Below, one piece after another: positions 25,388-32,542 of a stretch of DNA of 64,000 nucleotides. The stretch is from positions 556,486 through 620,485 of the forward strand of contig NZ_SOBR01000001.1 in NCBI RefSeq assembly GCF_004364315.1. Reading direction: 5' to 3'. The translations under genes were made by a program, and so were the position numbers. The stretch's first letter is position 1. Each line of letters starts with the position of its first letter. The notes beneath the pieces are model-generated. The model had not been told where the DNA came from. It saw nothing but the letters and a program-made list of their open reading frames with translations, and ran no database searches. Origin of the DNA: Chromohalobacter marismortui. GTDB lineage: Bacteria > Pseudomonadota > Gammaproteobacteria > Pseudomonadales > Halomonadaceae.

Positions 25388-25402
25388 GGTGTTATCTCCT
25401 GT

Positions 25403-25423
25403 TGTAGCTACATGGTAGCTACA
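25403..25423 (-). promoter_or_regulatory. Operator palindrome of the dinJ-yafQ operon
   Basis: TGTAGCTAC (25403-25411) and GTAGCTACA (25415-25423) form a perfect 9-bp inverted repeat with a 3-bp spacer, 16 bp upstream of the antitoxin start. Position and symmetry fit binding of the RHH antitoxin for autoregulation. Confidence 0.8.
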
Positions 25424-25472
25424 TCATAGCCCATGACATGAGGTATAGCCATGTGTTGTCCGGGGGCTTGCA

Positions 25473-26495
25473 TCACGTTGCATCATCCCGCTTGAGGCGT
25501 TTCACCCAGCGCTGCTTGGCGTACTTGCGCAGGTTCTCGACGTTGTCCGTCTCGTCGACGATGTCCTGGCCGAGAATCGTCTCGATGACGTCCTCCAGCG
25601 TGATCAAGCCCACCCAGGTACCATGTTCGTCGTAGACCACGCGCATATGACCGTGATCCTTGAGCATCGCCGTGAAGACGTGCTCGACGTTGTCCGTCTC
25701 ATGCAGCGCCTCGATGGGGTGCATCAGCGCCTTCATGGCCTGCTCATCCTCGGCGTGATAGGTATCCGCCTTGTGGATGTAGCCGATCGCCTGCTCGCCG
25801 CCGTCCATGACCGGAAAGCGCGTGAACTGCATCTTGCCGAACTGCTCATCGAATTCCGCCACGCTGAGATCCGGCGTCACCGCCACGCATACCGTGCGCG
25901 GCGTCATCACGCTTTTCACGCGGATCTCGTGCAGGTTGAGGATATTGACGATGGCCCGCGTCTCGTCGCTATCCAGCGCCTTCTCGTCCAGGCCGATGCG
26001 CGCCAGCGCCTTGATCTCGCCGCGCATGTCGACATCCTTCTCCGAGTTGCCGATACGGTTGGTGATCAACTCCGAAAGCCAGATGAACGGCGCCAGCACG
26101 ATGATCATCATGCGCAGGATCGGCGGCAGCAGCGGGGCGAGGGCGCGCCAGTAACTCGCGCCGATGGTCTTGGGAATGATCTCCGACAGCACCAGGATCG
26201 CCAGCGTCATGACCGCCGAGGCGATGGCCACGTAGGCGTCACCGAAGATCACCGCCACCTGCGCGCCGACCCCCGTCGCACCGGCCGTGTGGGCGATGGT
26301 GTTGAGGGTGAGGATCGCCGCCAGCGGACGGTCGATGTTGGACTTCAGCTTGGACAGCGAAGCATGCAACTTCGGACGCGTGTCCTTCAACTGCGCAATG
26401 TAGCTCGGGGTCAGCGACAGCAGCGCCGCCTCGAGGATGGAACACAAGAACGAAAAGCCAATGGACAGTAGGGCGAAGGCCGCAAGGAGGACCAT
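25473..26495 (-). CDS. CNNM/CBS-domain membrane protein (HlyC/CorC family)
   Basis: A 340-residue protein. The N-terminal CNNM (DUF21) membrane domain (about 1-150) has about four helices and the SEIIPKTIGASY motif. Two CBS domains follow (about 190-310: MTPRTVCVAVTPDLSVAEF..., MRVVYDEHGTWVGLITLEDVIETILG). The family is linked to Mg2+/Co2+ efflux or homeostasis. The last 19 residues before RDDAT are encoded by the right copy of the 58-bp repeat, so the present C-terminus may have been rebuilt by the cassette insertion (the left copy would give RLKRGDDAS). Confidence 0.88.
   Translation of the reverse strand: MVLLAAFALLSIGFSFLCSILEAALLSLTPSYIAQLKDTRPKLHASLSKLKSNIDRPLAAILTLNTIAHTAGATGVGAQVAVIFGDAYVAIASAVMTLAILVLSEIIPKTIGASYWRALAPLLPPILRMMIIVLAPFIWLSELITNRIGNSEKDVDMRGEIKALARIGLDEKALDSDETRAIVNILNLHEIRVKSVMTPRTVCVAVTPDLSVAEFDEQFGKMQFTRFPVMDGGEQAIGYIHKADTYHAEDEQAMKALMHPIEALHETDNVEHVFTAMLKDHGHMRVVYDEHGTWVGLITLEDVIETILGQDIVDETDNVENLRKYAKQRWVKRLKRDDAT
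25489..25546. repeat. 58-bp direct repeat, right copy (bounds TA cassette)
   Basis: Exact duplicate of 24781-24838, lying within the 3' end of the CNNM/CBS gene. The DNA between the copies (24839-25488, 650 bp) contains only the dinJ-yafQ operon and its control region, and no integrase or transposase. Confidence 0.92.
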
Positions 26496-26625
26496 GAAGA
26501 CTCTTGGTTGGGAATGGAGTGCTCATTTATCCAGCCCGCAAAGAGTCTGTCAATCCATGCGTGAGGCGTTTTCCAACGGTGGGTGGCGGGGGAGGGGGTA
26601 GCGTGCCTTATCGATCGTGTTTTCC

Positions 26626-26654
26626 TTGTCAAAATTATTTATTGGGGGTACATT
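26626..26654 (+). promoter_or_regulatory. Promoter of the brnT-brnA operon
   Basis: TTGTCA (26626-26631) and TACATT (26649-26654) are spaced by 17 bp, close to consensus. The -10 lies 20 bp upstream of the brnT start, so the leader would be very short. Confidence 0.6.
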
Positions 26655-26674
26655 AAAGAAAGAAGAAGAGTCCA

Positions 26675-26959
26675 ATGAACCCCCATTGTGAGATTGAATA
26701 TGATGAAGCTAAGCGGCTGATAACGTTGGAAAATAGGGGAGTCGACTTTGCTGATGTGCCTCAGGTATTTGCAGGAAGGGTTTATTCCAGAGTGGATGCG
26801 CGGAAAGACTACGGCGAAGAACGCATCTACACGGTGGGCAAGCTAAACGAACGGGCCGTGGTAATAGTATGGACGTGGCGCGGTAGTAAGCGTCGCATTA
26901 TCTCGATGAGGTATGCCAATGATCGCGAAAAAAGACGATTCAAAGACTACTTGGATTGA
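26675..26959 (+). CDS. brnT: BrnT-family ribonuclease toxin
   Basis: A 94-residue toxin of the RelE-like BrnT fold: IEYDEAKRLITLENRGVDFADV, ERIYTVGKLNERAVVIVWTWRGSKRRIISMRYANDREKRRF (split across about 48-92). The order of strands and the conserved Arg-rich C-terminal part match BrnT. It inhibits translation by RNA cleavage. It overlaps brnA by 47 bp and is toxin-first, as usual for this family. Confidence 0.93.
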   Translation: MNPHCEIEYDEAKRLITLENRGVDFADVPQVFAGRVYSRVDARKDYGEERIYTVGKLNERAVVIVWTWRGSKRRIISMRYANDREKRRFKDYLD

Positions 26960-27212
26960 TCCCGATGATGCTCCAGAGCTCGACGACGATTGGTTTGAGG
27001 GAGCTTATCAGTACGAGGATGACAAGCTGGTCAAGCGTGGCCGCGGGCGACCGCCCCTGGCGCACAAGAAGATGCCGGTAAAGGTGCGGTATGACCAAGA
27101 CGTTATCGACGCCTTCCGGGAATCCGGACCTGGCTGGCAAACCCGCATGAATAAAGCCCTTCGCCAGTTTCTGGCTGAGCATGACATTAACGAGCTGGAT
27201 AGGCGGCAGTGA
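26913..27212 (+). CDS. brnA: BrnA-family antitoxin
   Basis: An antitoxin of about 97-99 residues (start at 26913 or the nearby ATG 26919). The acidic N-terminal part (WIDPDDAPELDDDWFEGAY) neutralises BrnT. The C-terminal ribbon-helix-helix (KKMPVKVRYDQDVIDAFRESGPGWQTRMNKALRQFL, about 52-90) dimerises and represses the operon. The motif RGRPPLAHKK marks BrnA. Confidence 0.92.
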   Translation: MPMIAKKDDSKTTWIDPDDAPELDDDWFEGAYQYEDDKLVKRGRGRPPLAHKKMPVKVRYDQDVIDAFRESGPGWQTRMNKALRQFLAEHDINELDRRQ

Positions 27213-27487
27213 TTGGCGTAAGGCAGCTTGGCGACGGCGTCGAGAATCGCTAGTGGAGTTTGCCGCCAATTTGAGTCGATTTTTAACGCCGTATGGGCGA
27301 GCGCAGGCATTTTTCAGACAAAGCGTAGAAAGCGTAGCTGAGCCGTCCAGTCACCGTGCCGACTAGCCACTCTACCCATGGTATGCCACGCGGGGCGTGA
27401 GAAGCTGCTCGGGCAGACGTCTTGCTCTAAACTGCAAGGAAATGAGTTTCGCTATAAATGAATACTTCACACCAAGAGGTGATCGGC

Positions 27488-27751
27488 ATGCAAGCATCTC
27501 CTCCGATTGATAAGGAAGCCTTGCACACAGAGCTCAAGCGCGAGCTGCGTTCCGACTTCCTGCAGGATATCCGCATTGAATCCGGCATCGACAGCTCCGG
27601 CGAAGAGGCGGTCTGGGTCTGGCTCGTCGTGGATGAAGGTGCGATGGGGAGCCAAAAAAACAAGAGCAAGGTCAAAGACATCAGGGAAAGCATCTACCGG
27701 ACGTGTTCTGAACGCGCCCCCCGGCGTCTTTCCTTATATCCGACTGGATAA
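27488..27751 (+). CDS. Small hypothetical protein, probably frameshifted in a C6 tract
   Basis: 87 residues as read: DIRIESGIDSSGEEAVWVWLVVDE mid-protein, then a basic helix KVKDIRESIYRTCSERAP and an unlikely end (RRLSLYPTG). At 27717-27722 there is a run of six C. Removing one C continues the frame as GVFPYIRLDNPQVSA to a stop at 27770, and a -PYxR- ending is what I would expect for small proteins of this kind that accompany toxin or nucleotidyltransferase genes. It may be a pseudogene or a slippage-variable gene. AGAGGTG lies before ATG 27488. The function is unknown. Confidence 0.5.
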   Translation: MQASPPIDKEALHTELKRELRSDFLQDIRIESGIDSSGEEAVWVWLVVDEGAMGSQKNKSKVKDIRESIYRTCSERAPRRLSLYPTG

Positions 27752-27894
27752 CCCCCAAGTGTCAGCCTGAAGCGCCGCAATACCCGACAATACCGCACCT
27801 TTATTCTCGCCTTGGCCTTTCACCCCAGTTGGTCTCGCGCCTGATACTCCCTTAGCAGTCGATTCTTTTAGTTTTGTACGAACCAGGAAGCCCG

Positions 27895-28731
27895 ATGACC
27901 GATTTCATTACCGATTCCACGCGCAATCGCCTTATCGAGGGCGTCCACGCCGCCGGCCAGGAGATCATGGCGATCTACCGCCGTGACTTCGCCATCGAAG
28001 AAAAGGCCGACGCAAGCCCGCTCACCGAGGCGGACATGGCCTCGCATCATGCCCTGGTGGCGCTGCTCGAACAGGTCACGCCCGGGGTGCCGATCCTCTC
28101 CGAGGAATCCGCCGAGATTCCCTACACCACCCGCGCCGACTGGCAACGCTACTGGCTGATCGACCCGCTGGACGGCACCAAGGAGTTCATCAGCCACAAT
28201 GGCGAGTTCACGCTCAATGTCGCCCTGGTGGAAGACGGCGTGCCGGTGTTCGGCATCGTCCACGCGCCCGCACTCGAAAGCGGCCCCGCGACCTGGTGGG
28301 GTCAGCACGGGCAGGGCGCCTGCAAGCGCGAGAACGGCGGTGACGATCAACCGATTCACGCCCGCGCATTGCCCGACCCCCAGGCCGACCCCTGGAAGAT
28401 TATCGGCAGCCGCCGCCATGGCGCCGACATCTTCGAAGCTTTCTGTCAGCGCCTGCCCGCGCATGAATGCGTCTCCATGGGCAGCTCGTTGAAGCTGTGC
28501 CTGGTCGCCGAGGGCAATGCCGATCTCTACCCGCGCCTCGCGCCCACCTGCGAATGGGACACCGCCGCCGCCCAAGCCGTCGTCACCGCCGCCGGCGGCC
28601 AAGTGCTCAATGTCGAGACCCTTGAACCGCTGCGCTGCAACCAGCAAGACAGCGTACTCAACCCGTTCTTCATCGTCTGCGGCCAGCGCGACCAACGCTG
28701 GGAAAACGCCCTGCGCGAAAGCATCGCCTGA
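27895..28731 (+). CDS. cysQ: 3'(2'),5'-bisphosphate nucleotidase
   Basis: A 278-residue member of the inositol-monophosphatase superfamily. Metal-binding motifs are SEESAEI (about 65) and DPLDGTKEF (about 90-98), and the distal motif CEWDTAAAQAVVTAAGG is present. It hydrolyses PAP (3'-phosphoadenosine 5'-phosphate) from sulfate activation to AMP, relieving inhibition of sulfotransferases and exoribonucleases. ATG 27895 with AGGAAG upstream is preferred over the in-frame start at 27874. It is a housekeeping gene embedded among toxin-antitoxin genes. PAP is also the by-product of the sulfotransferase-like protein at 57747. Confidence 0.92.
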   Translation: MTDFITDSTRNRLIEGVHAAGQEIMAIYRRDFAIEEKADASPLTEADMASHHALVALLEQVTPGVPILSEESAEIPYTTRADWQRYWLIDPLDGTKEFISHNGEFTLNVALVEDGVPVFGIVHAPALESGPATWWGQHGQGACKRENGGDDQPIHARALPDPQADPWKIIGSRRHGADIFEAFCQRLPAHECVSMGSSLKLCLVAEGNADLYPRLAPTCEWDTAAAQAVVTAAGGQVLNVETLEPLRCNQQDSVLNPFFIVCGQRDQRWENALRESIA

Positions 28732-28782
28732 CGCGGTGCAAAAGCTGCGGGCTACGAGCCACGGGCGGCGGGCTACAATATT

Positions 28783-28866
28783 GCTCGAAGCTCGAAGCTC
28801 GAAGCTCGAAGCTCGAAGCTCGAAGCTCGAAGCTCGAAGCTCGAAGCTCGAAGCTCGAAGCTCGAA
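28783..28866. repeat. Heptamer tandem array, 12 x GCTCGAA
   Basis: Twelve perfect head-to-tail copies of the 7-bp unit GCTCGAA immediately after cysQ. The array has stops or frame drift in protein terms and is intergenic. A related array (GCCCGCA units) lies at 30171. Confidence 0.95.
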
Positions 28867-28884
28867 GCCAGTTTTCACAGCGTC

Positions 28885-28966
28885 TCGAACCTGGCGCTCG
28901 AAGTCCCAGGTGTTCCGCTATGGCGATCGGCTCCGCTTGGTGGTTTGATTTGAGCAATACCACTGA
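28885..28966 (+). pseudogene. Possible higB toxin remnant
   Basis: Directly before higA, where the HigB toxin gene normally ends, the frame ending at 28966 reads FEQYH then stop, reminiscent of the HigB C-terminus (FRFE...DYH). The rest of the gene is not recoverable and has been replaced by or decayed next to the heptamer array. This is a weak call based mainly on position. Confidence 0.25.
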
Positions 28967-28984
28967 CTAAAAGGTGAAGCCACC

Positions 28985-29292
28985 ATGGCTATTACTGCGA
29001 AGCAAACTCCCGACCGTTGCCCGCCGCACCCTGGCGAGGTGATCGAAGACATGCTGGAAGATATGGACTACAGCAAGGGCGATATTGCCCAGATGCTGGC
29101 ATTTCACGTCAGCAGCTGCACGCCATTCTCGCCACACGCAAGCCTGTCTCACCACAAACAGCCGCGCGGCTCGGCAAGCTGTTTGGTAACGGTCCGGGCC
29201 TGTGGCTACGGCTCCAGGCGGCCTATGACGCCTGGCATGCCGAGCGCGAAGTAGACGTCAGCGCGGTGTCCTCGCTAAAGCTGGCGGGATAA
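28985..29292 (+). pseudogene. higA: higA antitoxin, inactivated by a one-base frameshift
   Basis: Frame one gives PPHPGEVIEDMLEDMDYSKGDIAQML. From 29098 the protein continues in another frame as GISRQQLHAILATRKPVSPQTAARLGKLFGNGPGLWLRLQAAYDAWHA (spread to 29292). Together they form a complete HigA-type XRE antitoxin of about 102 residues. Only GG remains at 29098-29099 where GGG would keep the frame, so a single G was lost. A good Shine-Dalgarno (AAGGTGAAG) precedes the ATG. No intact HigB is present upstream, so the module is decaying. Confidence 0.85.
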
Positions 29293-29328
29293 CGCTGCCA
29301 CGAGCAACGAGCCGAACGCCTTGCAGAG

Positions 29329-29637
29329 ATGAACACCAGGCGCCTGGCTGACAGCCAACGACACACCATCCGGCAGCTCGTCACCGACGAGCCTGGTTTG
29401 GGCAGCACGGTGAAGATTTTCGGCTCACGGCTGGATGATAGCGCCCGTGGTGGCGATATCGACCTGTTCGTTGAGGTTGACGCGCCGGTGGAGCATCCCG
29501 CACAGCTCGCTGCTCGCCTCAGTGTGCGTATCATGCGTGCCATGCACGGGCGCAATGTGGATGTGCTGCTGAGTGCGCCGAACCTCAATGAGCAGACGAT
29601 ACACAAGCTGGCACGGGAACAAGGCGAGTGTCTATGA
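29329..29637 (+). CDS. mntA: MNT-type nucleotidyltransferase (antitoxin of HEPN/MNT module)
   Basis: A 102-residue minimal nucleotidyltransferase. KIFGSRLDDSARGGDIDLFVEVDAP carries the GS...DxD catalytic signature, and a third Asp lies in NVDVLLS. In HEPN/MNT modules this enzyme adds AMP units to a Tyr of the HEPN toxin and silences it. Its stop overlaps the start of the next gene (ATGA), indicating a coupled two-gene operon. Confidence 0.85.
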   Translation: MNTRRLADSQRHTIRQLVTDEPGLGSTVKIFGSRLDDSARGGDIDLFVEVDAPVEHPAQLAARLSVRIMRAMHGRNVDVLLSAPNLNEQTIHKLAREQGECL

Positions 29638-30140
29638 ATGACAGTCCCATGAACGGCCGCCCTATGAACGACAATCTTGCGGAGCGCTTGTGCTTCCTGA
29701 AACGCGTCGTCGAGCGTGAGATCCACCATCTTCGCTACTCATCGGATAGCGTGTTTGCCACGCCGTTCACCGAAGAGCATGCCGCCAGGCTGGGTGAAGA
29801 TGAGGCCTTGGCAGAGAAGGTGGAAGCCTACACCAGCCGGTTCTATCGACTTCAGGATACGACCGGCGACAAACTGCTTCCTCTTTGGCTACGTGCCCTT
29901 GGCGAGAAGACAGGGGCCGTTGCCGACAACCTGGATCGCGCCGAGAAGCTCAGTGTGCTCGATTCTGCCGATAAGTGGCTCGAGATTCGTCAGACACGTA
30001 ATCAAATGATCCATGAATACATCGAATCCCCTCAGGTGCTGGCCGACGCGCTCAATACAGCTCATGACTATCAGGAAGCGCTCATGGCGTTTGCCCATGC
30101 CATGCTCAGTGATGCCAAGCGGAGAAACTTGCTTGAGTAA
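29634..30140 (+). CDS. HEPN-domain RNase toxin partner
   Basis: The 168-residue all-helical protein has the HEPN motif RNQMIHEY (R-x4-H-x-Y), expected to cut RNA as a dimer. The following Tyr in that motif is the known AMPylation site in HepT. The chain also has helix-rich segments LAERLCFLKRVVEREIHHL and YQEALMAFAHAMLSDAKRRN. It is longer than the commonest HepT (about 110-140 residues). ATG 29634 overlaps the mntA stop; ATGs at 29649 and 29664 are alternatives. Confidence 0.78.
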   Translation: MNDSPMNGRPMNDNLAERLCFLKRVVEREIHHLRYSSDSVFATPFTEEHAARLGEDEALAEKVEAYTSRFYRLQDTTGDKLLPLWLRALGEKTGAVADNLDRAEKLSVLDSADKWLEIRQTRNQMIHEYIESPQVLADALNTAHDYQEALMAFAHAMLSDAKRRNLLE

Positions 30141-30170
30141 GCGGGCGCCGCGAGTGATTACGTAGCCGGC

Positions 30171-30226
30171 GCTCGAAGCCCGCAGCCCGCAGCCCGCAGC
30201 CCGCAGCCCGCAGCTCGCAGCCCGCC
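30171..30226. repeat. Heptamer tandem array, 8 units of GC(C/T)CG(C/A)A
   Basis: Eight head-to-tail 7-bp units: one GCTCGAA, five GCCCGCA, one GCTCGCA and one GCCCGCC. The first unit is identical to the unit of the array at 28783, so the two arrays share origin. It ends two bases before the stop codon of the minus-strand aminotransferase-like gene. Confidence 0.92.
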
Positions 30227-30228
30227 AC

Positions 30229-31572
30229 CTATCCTTTCCCCTTCGATGGCCGGTCCAGCAGCAGCTCCAGCGCCTGCAGGCAGGCATCCACCTCCTGCCC
30301 GGTGTTGTAATGCGCCCATGACAGCCGCACGGCACCTTCCCAGCCCAGCGCCTGCAGGACATCGCCGGCGTCTTCCCATCCCAGGTGGCGCGCGTGGATG
30401 CCACGCGCCAGCAAGCGCGCGGTGACATCCTCGGCGCTCAAGCCGCGCAGCCTGAAGCTCACCATGGCGGTATGCGGCGCACCGATGATCTCCACACCGG
30501 GAAGATGGCGCAGCCCCGTCAATGGCGGGGACGCCGCGATGTCGGCCGAGGCCGCGTCCGGGCCCTCCAGCAAGCGCGTCATGAGGCAGCGCTCATGGGC
30601 CTGAATGGCATCGCACGCCGCCACCACCCGCGCGCGACGCGCAACGTCCCCGCTGAAATAGCCGCCCAGCCAGTCGAGGTACTTCATCCACTCGCTCGGC
30701 CCCAACCAGGCCTTTGGCGTCTGTCGGCCCCAGGCCTCGTTCAAGGAGGTCGCCGACGCCGTGGCATCCAGCAGCCACGGTGCAACCCAGACGAGCCCGG
30801 TATAGAAACGGCAGAACACCCGATCCAGCGCCACCAGATAGGCATCCACGCTGGCGGTGGTGACATCGAGTGCGGCATGCGCGGCGCGATGCGTCCCATC
30901 GACGACGATCAGGCAATCGGGCGCGATCCGGCGGATCGCCCTGGCCATGGCCTCGATGTCCTGGTGCATGCCCGAGACGCCACTGACATGCGTCAGCAGC
31001 GCCACGCGCGTATCCGGGGTGACGGCGCGTGCATAGGCCTCGACGCCGATGTTCCCGCCGGGCCGCTCGAGCGGCGGTGTCTGCCAGGTGCGATGGGTTT
31101 CCCGCGTCCACTGGATCGCCGTCTGGCGCAGCGTGGCATCGCCGCAAGGGCAGATCACGACGTTGCCGCCCGCACTCAGCGATGGTGCCGCGTTATGCAG
31201 AATGCGCCGCAAGCCGGTGGCCGTATCCGGCGCCATGAAGGTGCCGCCGAGATCGTTGAAGGGCACTCCCCAGAGGACGCCGGCATCCTCCGGACCGGAC
31301 GCCATCACACTGCGCAGCGCATGCGCCGTCGGCGTACCGGCATCCAGCGCATCCGGCAGGCTGGCGACCTCGGCGTTACGCTGTATCAACGCCTTGAGTG
31401 CCAACGCACGCCCCGCGTTATCCGCATAAACCCGTCGCCCGCTCAACGGGCAATGATCGACGTAATAGAAATGCGCCCGTATCCGCGCCTGCAGGGCCGG
31501 GCTGAACAAGCCCGTCTCATCGCAAGGCCGAATGCCGTAGCGACGGCATGCCGATGCGCCAGACTGTGGCAT
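30229..31572 (-). CDS. Aminotransferase class V-like protein, PLP lysine apparently absent
   Basis: A 447-residue fold-type I protein. Recognisable are the cofactor-domain segments ALLTHVSGVSGMHQDI, IAPDCLIVVDGTHRAAHA (Asp for the pyridine nitrogen) and VDAYLVALDRVFCRFYTGLVWVAP. The C-terminal small domain runs HTAMVSFRLRGLSAEDVTARLLARGIHAR...LSWAHYNTGQEVDACLQAL. Cysteine-desulfurase-type relatives have a Lys in the segment equivalent to ALDRVFCRFYTG; here that place is Arg or Phe and no Lys is near, so classical transamination is doubtful. It could be a sugar or amino-acid modifying enzyme with altered chemistry, or inactive. It is transcribed alone, away from the polysaccharide locus. Confidence 0.75.
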   Translation of the reverse strand: MPQSGASACRRYGIRPCDETGLFSPALQARIRAHFYYVDHCPLSGRRVYADNAGRALALKALIQRNAEVASLPDALDAGTPTAHALRSVMASGPEDAGVLWGVPFNDLGGTFMAPDTATGLRRILHNAAPSLSAGGNVVICPCGDATLRQTAIQWTRETHRTWQTPPLERPGGNIGVEAYARAVTPDTRVALLTHVSGVSGMHQDIEAMARAIRRIAPDCLIVVDGTHRAAHAALDVTTASVDAYLVALDRVFCRFYTGLVWVAPWLLDATASATSLNEAWGRQTPKAWLGPSEWMKYLDWLGGYFSGDVARRARVVAACDAIQAHERCLMTRLLEGPDAASADIAASPPLTGLRHLPGVEIIGAPHTAMVSFRLRGLSAEDVTARLLARGIHARHLGWEDAGDVLQALGWEGAVRLSWAHYNTGQEVDACLQALELLLDRPSKGKG

Positions 31573-31869
31573 CGTTTATGTCCTCCAGCGTTTTGACTCT
31601 CGATCTTCTGACAAAGACTCTCACCTGTGAGCGTAACTTGTGAGTCGCTTTATAAGTAACTTACGGTTAAATGGCGGGCCACGTCAATGCCAAGGATCCG
31701 TCGCGATGCAAGGTGTCATCACTGGCCTCAAACGTGCATGCCGGGCAGAGTGCTGCATGAGCGTAGTGCCCATAAAGCCGTCAGACCGGCGCGTCGCGAG
31801 CGCTCTACGCAAGTGCGCCCCATATGCACTTCTGGTAACAAAACGCCACATACCTTAGTATTGGGCGCG

Positions 31870-31891
31870 CGCGGCCCAAGCCGCGTTTTTT
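31870..31891 (+). terminator. Orphan rightward terminator
   Basis: CGCGGC (31870-31875) and GCCGCG (31880-31885) with loop CCAA, directly followed by six T. No annotated plus-strand gene precedes it. It either ends a small RNA or small gene starting near 31640, or insulates the glycan locus. Confidence 0.75.
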
Positions 31892-32215
31892 ATGTTGCCA
31901 TATTTCGTAGCAAGCTAATAATACTGCCCAAGGGACTGACCTACACTGTCAGCAGGGAACGATCAGCAGGGGCTAGGACAACCGAATAAGTGCGTCCAGG
32001 TGTCGAAAATGCGACACAACGAGCGTCGTGTATTGGCGACAGCTTTTCCGAAATGCATACAAATTTCAACGCCATGCCGCTAGTGGCCCCCAGGGCACTC
32101 GCTTAGAATGGCGCCAACGTGACCAAAGCTGTCACGTGACATTGCGTGAGCGCGTGTCAGCAATAATGGCATCGCGGTGACTGACAGTACGATTGACGCG
32201 AAGGGCCTTGGGAAG

Positions 32216-32246
32216 CCGCCCGGAACAATCCTCGGGCGGTAGCGTG
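32216..32246 (+). promoter_or_regulatory. ops (JUMPstart-type) element with adjoining stem-loop
   Basis: GGCGGTAGCGTG at 32235-32246 matches the ops core GGCGGTAGnnT, which pauses RNA polymerase and loads the NusG paralogue RfaH in long surface-polysaccharide operons. The first part also pairs with CCGCCCG at 32216-32222 (partner CGGGCGG, 32233-32239). The element sits in the untranslated leader about 300 bp before wecB, exactly where RfaH-type control would act on the locus of about 28 kb. Confidence 0.7.
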
Positions 32247-32542
32247 TCCAAGCGTCGTTTCATTTGAATCTTCTTTATTCGGCATCTTGGATGGGACTTT
32301 CGGCACTCGCCACGTCAGTCCTCATCTTTCCCGTCCTCGTCTGCCCTACGCTCACGTGCTTGCAGAGCTATTCCCGATATCGTCCTAGTAGCGACGCTCG
32401 CTTTTCTGGTGATCGCTATAACAAATGGATGCCCGACAAAATACGTACCTTGGTTTGAAGGGCCTGAACGTTGCACCTCCCGCATCATTGAACGATTTGA
32501 ATAGAGCCCCTAGAAGGCTCGGCAGCAAGGGTCAAGGAAGAT

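Larger units (their letters stand above)
31573..32542. other. Long control region ahead of the polysaccharide locus
   Basis: About 970 bp with no convincing gene. It contains CTCAC-CT-GTGAG (31619-31630) at the promoter end of the minus-strand gene, and a rightward terminator at 31870-31891 with no clear upstream gene. It also has two inverted repeats, GTGTCG/CGACAC (32000-32017) and ACGTGAC/GTCACGT (32117-32137), and the stem-loop plus ops element at 32216-32246. Short frames at 31640-31858 and 32425-32826 are not supported by coding character. Confidence 0.5.

Noticed and set aside
25623..26471. 282-codon plus-strand frame opposite the CNNM/CBS gene
   Set aside because: Antisense shadow rich in His/Arg; the minus strand carries clear CNNM and CBS motifs.
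28783..28866. Possible CRISPR array
   Set aside because: The repeats are contiguous 7-mers without spacers, and no cas genes are near.
27868..28878. 336-codon minus-strand frame beginning with repeated ELRASSF
   Set aside because: It starts in the heptamer array and is antisense to cysQ.
30385..31596. 403-codon plus-strand frame opposite the aminotransferase-like gene
   Set aside because: Antisense shadow; no domain is recognisable, while the minus strand shows a fold-type I enzyme.
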